Assembly (NCBI GenBank): GCA_024684175.1
Contig: JAIKXJ010000059.1
Location: 1-12,283 of the forward strand
Source of the DNA: Erysipelotrichaceae bacterium
GTDB lineage: Bacteria > Bacillota_I > Bacilli_A > Erysipelotrichales > Erysipelotrichaceae
Length of the DNA: 12,283 bases
Direction of reading: 5' to 3'
The notes beneath the pieces are model-generated. The model saw only the letters and a list, made by a program, of their open reading frames with translations, had not been told where the DNA came from and did no database searches. Within the stretch, counting starts at the first letter, position 1, and each line of letters starts with the position of its first letter. A program made the translations under genes and the position numbers. Shown piece after piece: positions 7,378 through 12,283 of this stretch.

Positions 7378-7406
7378 AGGATAAACGGATTAAAAATCAT
7401 TTTCAA
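7378..7406 (-). promoter_or_regulatory. Promoter of the serine hydrolase gene
   Basis: On the minus strand, TTGAAA (7401-7406) and TATCCT (7378-7383) are separated by exactly 17 bases. They match the consensus at 5/6 and 4/6 positions. The promoter lies just after the terminator of the upstream regulator gene, so the hydrolase can be expressed independently. Confidence 0.6.
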
Positions 7407-7410
7407 GCAG

Positions 7411-7437
7411 AAAAAAAGATGCATTTTCATGCATCTT
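7411..7437 (-). terminator. Intrinsic terminator of the XRE regulator gene
   Basis: On the minus strand AAGATGCAT, a GAAA tetraloop and ATGCATCTT form a perfect 9-bp stem (7416-7437), directly followed by a run of Ts. The first two bases of the stem are part of the regulator's TAA stop codon. Confidence 0.9.
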
Positions 7438-7957
7438 AAGAAGCTTTCTTAGAGAACAGTTCCCGTTTGCGTTTCCTGAGACTGACTTCGTGGCTGTTGT
7501 CGTAGAACCCAATGAAATTGAACAGCAGCGACAGTCCGGTCAGTGCTCCGGCAACAAAGTCATCGATCGGGGAAACGAAGATCTTCGACAGAAAGCCGAA
7601 CTGATGATTCAGGATCACCAGCAGTATGAAGATCTCTCCCAGGATAAAATAACGGTTCAGTTTCTTTCTTCTTTTTTCTTTCTCTTCCGTGCTGTACTCG
7701 ACGATCTGCCCGAGAGTCTCTTTCAGTTCCTCATTCATCTTTTCGCTTTTTCTTTCCCCGCTCAAGATCTCCCGTAAGTCCGTTTCATAAAGATCGGACA
7801 GTTCGACCAGGATGTCGAGGTCCGGCATATTGTTTCCGGTCTCCCAGCGCGACACGGTCCGGCGGGCAACGCCCATCTGTTCCGCCAGCTCTTCCTGGGT
7901 CAGTCCTTTTTCCTTGCGAAGCTGTTTCAGAAAATTGCCTATCTTTACAAGATCCAT
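7436..7957 (-). CDS. XRE-family transcriptional regulator with two C-terminal membrane helices
   Basis: 173 residues. Residues 6-62 are a typical Cro/C1-type helix-turn-helix: LTQEELAEQMGVARRTVSRWE (19-39) holds helices 2 and 3, followed by MPDLDILVELSDLY. A charged linker (66-102, EEKEKRRKK) leads to two hydrophobic helices (about 103-117 and 133-152) and a basic tail. Such membrane-tethered XRE proteins are known in Firmicutes but usually have no assigned target. The start has a strong ribosome binding site, AAAGGAGG, eight bases away. It lies upstream of the serine hydrolase on the same strand but is separated by a terminator and a promoter, so regulation of that gene is possible but not shown. 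No clear promoter was found in 7958-8044; a TCAGTTT/AAACTGA inverted repeat (7979-7985, 8016-8022) could be an operator. Confidence 0.9.
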   Translation of the reverse strand: MDLVKIGNFLKQLRKEKGLTQEELAEQMGVARRTVSRWETGNNMPDLDILVELSDLYETDLREILSGERKSEKMNEELKETLGQIVEYSTEEKEKRRKKLNRYFILGEIFILLVILNHQFGFLSKIFVSPIDDFVAGALTGLSLLFNFIGFYDNSHEVSLRKRKRELFSKKAS

Positions 7958-8035
7958 AAGCGGTCCTCCTTTCGACTTTCAGTTTAGCGAGACTGCTCTT
8001 CCTTTTACAGGACACAAACTGAGCATTCCCGCTTT

Positions 8036-8063
8036 TTCACGAAATGAGACAAAGGATGTCTCA
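8036..8063 (-). terminator. Likely terminator of the HAD-MDR-NUDIX-SIS-MATE operon
   Basis: TGAGACA-TCCTT-TGTCTCA on the minus strand is a perfect 7-bp hairpin (8045-8063), followed by TTTCGTG. Its first three bases are the MATE stop codon. The U-tract is short, so efficiency is uncertain. Confidence 0.55.
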
Positions 8064-9407
8064 GCGAAGTCCGTTCTTCTTCGTCCAGGAAGAAAAATAG
8101 AAATAACAGGTCGCCAATGTCCCGGCTAACACATAACCGAAAGCCGTGCCCAGATATAGGATGCGGACATCATGGGCTAAAGACAAGCCGATCCTGACGA
8201 AGAGATACTTGCATAGGACCTGCGAGAAGACCGCGATCAGCATCGGAAAACGCACGTTGCCCGCACCGCGGCAGGCGGCATTGTAGATATGGGAAAGATG
8301 GATGAAAAACATCGAAAAGACCGAATGGCGGATCATCTGCGTCCCGTAGTAGATGACCTGCGGATCTTCATTGAAACGGCCGACCAGGAAGGGTGCCAGG
8401 ACAAAGATCAGGGCGATGCAGATCAAAGTGCCGACGCCGGAGATCAGCGCCGAACCGGAGACCGACTCCTTCACCCGGTCATACTTTTCCGCTCCCATGT
8501 TCTGAGCGACCAGTGACATCGTGGCCGAGGAGACCGCCACCGAGACCAGCTGCCCCCAGGAAGCCACTTTTTCGGCGACGCCAATGCCGGCGATCACTTC
8601 GTTCGGGAACTGGTTGATGTAGGACTGCACCAGCATCGAACTGAAGGCGATCAACATGTTCTGAAAACCGGCCGGAATGCCCAAGGTGCAGATATCGCGG
8701 ACGACACTGAACGAAAAGTCGATGTTGCGGATATCGAAATCGATGCCGTCATAATTGAAGATGAGCCGCAAAGCCAATGCGACCATGACGAACTGCGAGA
8801 TGATGGTCGCTAAAGCCGTGCCCACCACATCGAGATGAAAGACGCGGACAAAGAGAAGACCCAAGGAGATGTTGACGGCTGAAGAGATGATCGAATAATA
8901 CAGCTGATGTCTCGTATCGCCGAAACTGCGCAGGATGTAGAAACACATCTGCGAAGTCAGCACCGCCGTCGAACCCAGGATATAGACGATCAGATAGGAT
9001 CTGGCATCGGCGTAGATGTCCGGACCGATCTTGCATAAGTCCATCATGAACGGAAGACCCAGTTCCGCCGCCAGAGTCAGGATGGCTCCTCCGGCGAACG
9101 CAAAGACGACCGCCGTATCCAGAGTCCTCTTCAGGTTTTCCTGATCCTTCGCTCCGTAGTAGCGTGCCACCAGGATCCCGGTCCCCATGCCCAGACCGAA
9201 GAACGTGTAATTGAAGATGTTGCAGATCCAGGTGCAGGCCGACACGGCACTTAACGCCTTCAAAGAGACGTAGTTGCCTACGATCAAAGAATTGGTGACA
9301 TTATAAAGCTCCTGGAAGATCATCGAGATGAAGACCGGCCAGGAAAACGAAAGGATCAGTGATAAGATGTTTCCCTCCGTCAGAGAGACTGCTTTTTGTT
9401 TTGCCAT
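8061..9407 (-). CDS. MATE-family multidrug/metabolite efflux transporter
   Basis: 448 residues with about twelve hydrophobic segments in two homologous halves, the multidrug and toxic compound extrusion (MATE/DinF/NorM-like) architecture. Family features: an N-terminal LTEGNILSLILSFSWPVF (about 9-26), MIFQELYNVTNSLIVGNYV early in the first half, and GMGTGILVARYYGAKD (about 73-88). The second half has SLVAQNMGAEKYDRVKE, the family's matching repeat. It should export an organic molecule using a Na+ or H+ gradient; the substrate cannot be read from sequence. The ATG at 9407 overlaps the stop of the SIS gene before it (TGATG), with AAGGAA seven bases upstream; a TTG one codon earlier is an alternative. 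As last gene of the operon it may export that pathway's product or a toxic intermediate. Confidence 0.94.
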   Translation of the reverse strand: MAKQKAVSLTEGNILSLILSFSWPVFISMIFQELYNVTNSLIVGNYVSLKALSAVSACTWICNIFNYTFFGLGMGTGILVARYYGAKDQENLKRTLDTAVVFAFAGGAILTLAAELGLPFMMDLCKIGPDIYADARSYLIVYILGSTAVLTSQMCFYILRSFGDTRHQLYYSIISSAVNISLGLLFVRVFHLDVVGTALATIISQFVMVALALRLIFNYDGIDFDIRNIDFSFSVVRDICTLGIPAGFQNMLIAFSSMLVQSYINQFPNEVIAGIGVAEKVASWGQLVSVAVSSATMSLVAQNMGAEKYDRVKESVSGSALISGVGTLICIALIFVLAPFLVGRFNEDPQVIYYGTQMIRHSVFSMFFIHLSHIYNAACRGAGNVRFPMLIAVFSQVLCKYLFVRIGLSLAHDVRILYLGTAFGYVLAGTLATCYFYFSSWTKKNGLR

Positions 9408-10156
9408 CAAAGATTCCTTATACGGTAGAAATATTTATCGACGAGTTTATCGTTGTGATCGGCAAACTCTTCGTTCATGAACGCCATATGTCCGTTATAG
9501 TAGACATCCGCATGGATGCCCTTTTCCGTCAGGATCGCGACCATTTCGCAAAGGATCGCATTCTGTAAGTAGATGTTGGGGATCGAAGACGTCGAACCCA
9601 CTTTCATTTCAAAACCGTCGATCTCCACGGCTGCGTCGCCGATCGCCGAACAGTTGTCCAGGACCACATCGGCGACATCCATGAGCTTGACTCCGTCTTT
9701 ATGTTTACAAGTAAGATACTTGGAGTATTCCACGTTGGTGATGGCGATCACTTTGATCCCCTTCTCCTTCGCCCGCAGCGCCGCATCGACCGGTGCGATG
9801 TTGTTGCCGGAATTGGAGATGATGATCATGCAGTCGTTGGGTGTGATGCGGTGATAGTCCACGATCAGCTTCCCGATGCCGTACGTGTTCTCCACATAAT
9901 AGGATTTGGTGATCTCCTGATTGCCGGTGGCCGACGGTTCCAGCAGAGCGACATAGTTGGCCGGCGTCGCTGCCCGCCAGAAGGCATCATCGACGACCAG
10001 ATGCGAATGCCCGGTCCCGAAACCGTAGATCAGACCGCCCTTTTCCGTCGTATCTGCCAGGATCTGCGCCGCCTTTAGGATGTTTTCGGCCTGCGTATCC
10101 TTCACTTTCTTTACGATCGCATCCAGTTCTTCGAAATACTTCTCAAACGCCTTCAT
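9407..10156 (-). CDS. Fourth SIS-domain sugar isomerase-like paralogue, in the right-hand operon
   Basis: 249 residues, one SIS domain of the same family as the triplet at 3590-5756. The loops GFGTGHSH (45-52) and IISNSGNNIAPVD (112-124) are intact, as is DNCSAIGDAA, the counterpart of DNCGPHGDA. The RHPSGK loop is changed to CKHKDGVKL, and the C-terminal NVDG segment is replaced by YYNGHMAFMNEEF. Binding of a phosphorylated sugar or sugar-like compound is expected; isomerase, deglycase and lyase activities are all possible. The ATG has GGAAAGGAAGGG upstream. It starts 20 bases after the NUDIX stop and its TGA overlaps the MATE start, so it belongs to this operon. The altered loop and a different context suggest a substrate different from that of the triplet. 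Confidence 0.9.
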   Translation of the reverse strand: MKAFEKYFEELDAIVKKVKDTQAENILKAAQILADTTEKGGLIYGFGTGHSHLVVDDAFWRAATPANYVALLEPSATGNQEITKSYYVENTYGIGKLIVDYHRITPNDCMIIISNSGNNIAPVDAALRAKEKGIKVIAITNVEYSKYLTCKHKDGVKLMDVADVVLDNCSAIGDAAVEIDGFEMKVGSTSSIPNIYLQNAILCEMVAILTEKGIHADVYYNGHMAFMNEEFADHNDKLVDKYFYRIRNL

Positions 10157-10176
10157 GATCCCTTCCTTTCCATCAT

Positions 10177-10713
10177 CTATTTTGCCGTCTTGTCGGCGGC
10201 CGTATGGGCACCTTCGTGATCTCTCATATAAAACAACAGATCGATCAAAGACTTGTGATACGGGATGAAGATCCCTTCATCGATCAAAGAAAAGATCTCC
10301 TCCTTATCCGCCCACTTCACTTTTTCCACTTCTTCATACTGCAGTTTCAACGAAGCGATGTCGACATCTTTGCTGACGACATACATGTCATCGAAGCCCG
10401 ACTTAAAATTTACCGTCAAAGCCGGTCTTTTCCCTTGCAGGTCGACATCGATGCCGAGCTCTTCCTTCAGTTCGCGCATCGCCGCACTGCGGGAATCGTC
10501 ACCCGCTACCGCCGAACCGCCCACCGTGATGTCCCACATGCCGGAGAAGCCGGATTTGAACGGCTGCCGCTTCTGTATCAGCATCTGCCCCAGCGAATTG
10601 AACAGGCAGATGTGCACGATGATGCGATACCTGTCCTGAGGCTGCCGTTCACCGCGGATCATCGTTTCGCCGGTCAGCTTGCGGTCAAGATCGTACAAGT
10701 CCCACAGTTCCAT
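10177..10713 (-). CDS. NUDIX hydrolase
   Basis: 178 residues. NUDIX enzymes cleave nucleoside diphosphates linked to another group X, or isopentenyl-type diphosphates. The box is at residues 66-88: G66-x5-D72-x7-R80-E81-L-K-E84-E85-L-G87-I88. The metal-binding REKEE core (R80, E81, E84, E85) is intact, while the first acidic position is Asp72 rather than the usual Glu. GMWDITVGGS just before it and the N-terminal WDLYDLDRK resemble the YfcD/IPP-isomerase-like subgroup. The ATG overlaps the dehydrogenase stop codon (TAATG), with GGAGG upstream. Its place between a dehydrogenase and a sugar isomerase suggests action on a pathway-specific, possibly sugar- or nucleotide-linked, diphosphate, or house-cleaning of one. 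Confidence 0.9.
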   Translation of the reverse strand: MELWDLYDLDRKLTGETMIRGERQPQDRYRIIVHICLFNSLGQMLIQKRQPFKSGFSGMWDITVGGSAVAGDDSRSAAMRELKEELGIDVDLQGKRPALTVNFKSGFDDMYVVSKDVDIASLKLQYEEVEKVKWADKEEIFSLIDEGIFIPYHKSLIDLLFYMRDHEGAHTAADKTAK

Positions 10714-11717
10714 TAATAAGACCTCCAGTCGTAGACGATGCAGCTGACTTCATCCTTGCGGTACATCAGATCTTCATAAGCCTTCTGACAGTCCTTCGGA
10801 TCGATGATACGGCTGACGAGTTTATGGATATCGATCTCCTTGTTTCTCAGAAGATCTTCACAGATCTTAAAATTTCGTTCCATCGAATCGTTGGAACCCG
10901 GGACCGCCTTGACCGGGACCGTCTCATTGAACGCACCGAGGATCTTGAGATCCTTCATGTGGATCTTGGAAAAGACCGAAGTTAGATCCCCTTCGTAAGA
11001 CTGTCGGGGCGAGCCCAGCAAGACGACTTGTCCGTATCTGCCGCAGCAGCCGATGCACTCTTCGATGACACCGGATAATCCCGTGACATCCACCGTGATG
11101 TCGAAACCCTTTCCCTGCGTGAAGTTTTGCAAGACATCTTCTTTGTTTTCGTGAACGGTATGCTTCAGACCCATCGTTTCCGCCAAGGCGCAGCGGTGAG
11201 CCATCGGATCGATGCCCAGGACATTGCAGCCCATCTTCTGAAACATCAGCGCCGTCAGGATGCCGATATTGCCCAGACCGAAGACGGCGACGTTGTCGCC
11301 CAGCCGCACCTTTGCCAGATTGACGCCCTGCAGCGCCACCAGCATCAGATTGAGTGCCGTCGCAGCGAGCGGATCGACGTCTTCAGCCAGTTTCAGGACC
11401 AGAGGCCCCTGTACGGAATCCGACGTCTTCCATTTCACCGCAGAGGCGTGCGGCGCATTGAAAAAGACGGTATCGCCTTCTTCAAAGTCCATCGCACTTC
11501 CGGCCTTGATCACTTTGCCGACCGAACAGTAGCCCGGCCGCACCGGATACTTGAAGCCTTTCTTCAAAGCATATGCCCGGGAAAGCTCCGTCCCGGCGGA
11601 GATCATCGAATATTCCGTCTTGATCAAGACTTCATCTGCCTGCAGATCCTTAGAGATCTCCTCTTTGTTGAGATGAGATTCTCCGATCCCGGTCAGTTCT
11701 ACGAAATAAGATTCCAT
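10713..11717 (-). CDS. Medium-chain (MDR) dehydrogenase lacking zinc ligands
   Basis: 334 residues of the alcohol dehydrogenase/MDR superfamily. The N-terminal GroES-like domain has ISAGTE (39-44) where zinc enzymes have the catalytic Cys motif, and PGYC (61-64) where they have GHE. No structural zinc Cys cluster is visible, so it is probably zinc-independent. The 'SAGTE' signature occurs in a subgroup that includes bacteriochlorophyll BchC-like and sugar-linked oxidoreductases. The Rossmann motif GLGNIG (147-152), with Asp170 at the end of the second strand, points to NAD(H) rather than NADP(H). The ATG at 11717 has AGAGGGCAGG upstream and lies 21 bases after the HAD gene stop; its stop overlaps the NUDIX start. 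Probably an oxidoreductase acting on a hydroxyl or carbonyl of a sugar-like metabolite; substrate unknown. Confidence 0.9.
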   Translation of the reverse strand: MESYFVELTGIGESHLNKEEISKDLQADEVLIKTEYSMISAGTELSRAYALKKGFKYPVRPGYCSVGKVIKAGSAMDFEEGDTVFFNAPHASAVKWKTSDSVQGPLVLKLAEDVDPLAATALNLMLVALQGVNLAKVRLGDNVAVFGLGNIGILTALMFQKMGCNVLGIDPMAHRCALAETMGLKHTVHENKEDVLQNFTQGKGFDITVDVTGLSGVIEECIGCCGRYGQVVLLGSPRQSYEGDLTSVFSKIHMKDLKILGAFNETVPVKAVPGSNDSMERNFKICEDLLRNKEIDIHKLVSRIIDPKDCQKAYEDLMYRKDEVSCIVYDWRSY

Positions 11718-11738
11718 GTCCTGCCCTCTTTTTTATTT

Positions 11739-12283
11739 TTATTCTTCAATGAAGCCGAAATGAATCAACGCATTATAGACACCGTCTTCCGATACCTTGT
11801 CGGTGACATAGTCTGCCGCATAGCGGCATTCCTTAGCCCCGTTGCCCATCGCAATGCCCAAGCCCGCCAGCTTCAGCATCTCGATGTCGTTGCCGCCGTC
11901 GCCGAAGGCACAGATCTCTTCCGGACGGATACCGAAGGACTCTGCCGTTTCCAGCATCGCTTTCCCTTTGTTTTTATGAGGCGGAGAGATCTCACCGGCG
12001 ATCGCCAGACGGTCGCATTCGCAGCCCTTTGCCAGGGAAATGACTTCTTCCCTGAGATCGCCTTGCGCGTAATAAAGCATCTGAATGACCTTCTCGCCTT
12101 CATACTTCTTGACTTCCGGGATGATGCCGTAAAGGATATCGAACAACGCCGCTTTTTCTTTGTCATCGACAGACAGATAGCCCTTGCCGTCATCCGTGCA
12201 GTAACGGTACAGGATCTGATGTTCATCCATGAAAGCGATCAGTTTCCTTACGGTCTTCTCTTCGATATAGCTGACCTGAACTT
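11739..12283 (-). CDS. HAD-superfamily Cof-type phosphatase (3' part, cut by right edge)
   Basis: Only the C-terminal part is in the window; the frame is open to base 12283, and the N-terminal DxD motif lies beyond it. Still visible: a lysine-containing motif III segment (ISPPHKNKGKAM) and motif IV FGDGGNDIEML, where two acidic residues bind Mg2+, followed by the typical LGIAMGNGAKECRYAADYVT end. This is the Cof/HAD-IIB subfamily, Mg2+-dependent phosphatases that mostly act on sugar phosphates and other small phosphorylated metabolites. It is the first gene of the visible operon; the dehydrogenase start follows 21 bases after its stop. An internal ATG at 12230 is not the start, because coding sequence continues upstream. 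The operon promoter is outside the window. Confidence 0.92.
   Translation of the reverse strand, partial: VQVSYIEEKTVRKLIAFMDEHQILYRYCTDDGKGYLSVDDKEKAALFDILYGIIPEVKKYEGEKVIQMLYYAQGDLREEVISLAKGCECDRLAIAGEISPPHKNKGKAMLETAESFGIRPEEICAFGDGGNDIEMLKLAGLGIAMGNGAKECRYAADYVTDKVSEDGVYNALIHFGFIEE

Noticed and set aside
7979..8022. TCAGTTT / AAACTGA inverted repeat upstream of the XRE gene as a firm operator
   Set aside because: The arms are 7 bp and 30 bases apart with no identifiable promoter; too weak for a separate feature, so only mentioned with the gene.

Overview
This is a chromosomal stretch of what looks like a Firmicute. Strong AGGAGG-type ribosome binding sites, short intergenic gaps, intrinsic hairpin/U-tract terminators and a mannose-family PTS IIA protein fit that group, and a gut Erysipelotrichia-type or clostridial host is plausible. 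Base composition is roughly balanced by eye. The exact lineage is inference: no rRNA or other marker gene is present. I see no mobile element, CRISPR array, tRNA or rRNA. Nearly everything is on the minus strand; only the PTS IIA gene is on the plus strand.

Layout, left to right. The 5' part of mutY (adenine DNA glycosylase) runs off the left edge. Next is a 770-residue membrane-bound hybrid histidine kinase with two receiver domains, with a terminator between it and mutY. A small zinc-finger/DUF1801 protein follows. Then comes a three-gene operon of SIS-domain (sugar isomerase/UPF0309-like) paralogues joined by 1-base stop/start overlaps (TGATG, TAATG). Divergent from it is a lone PTS mannose-family IIA protein. 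A bidirectional terminator separates the IIA gene from a class C beta-lactamase-fold serine hydrolase. An XRE-type regulator with two C-terminal membrane helices lies upstream of the hydrolase.

The right third is one tightly packed minus-strand operon, in transcription order: HAD (Cof-type) phosphatase (cut by the right edge), a zinc-less medium-chain dehydrogenase, a NUDIX hydrolase, a fourth SIS-domain paralogue and a MATE-family efflux transporter. Gaps are about 20 bases or are 1-base overlaps.

The most noteworthy theme is four members of the same SIS family in 7 kb, split between two operons. One member of the triplet (5037-5756) has lost both phosphosugar-binding signature loops seen in the others, which suggests a hetero-oligomer with a non-catalytic subunit. 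The SIS triplet and the IIA gene share a 111-base divergent control region whose features are arranged around position 5812: a dyad (ACCG-N5-CGGT), two start codons exactly equidistant from it, and a 12/13 inverted repeat covering those starts. The natural reading is a co-regulated phosphosugar or modified-sugar utilisation module whose other PTS subunits lie elsewhere. The right-hand operon looks like a second small-molecule pathway (dephosphorylate, oxidise, hydrolyse, isomerise, export). The substrates of both are unknown.
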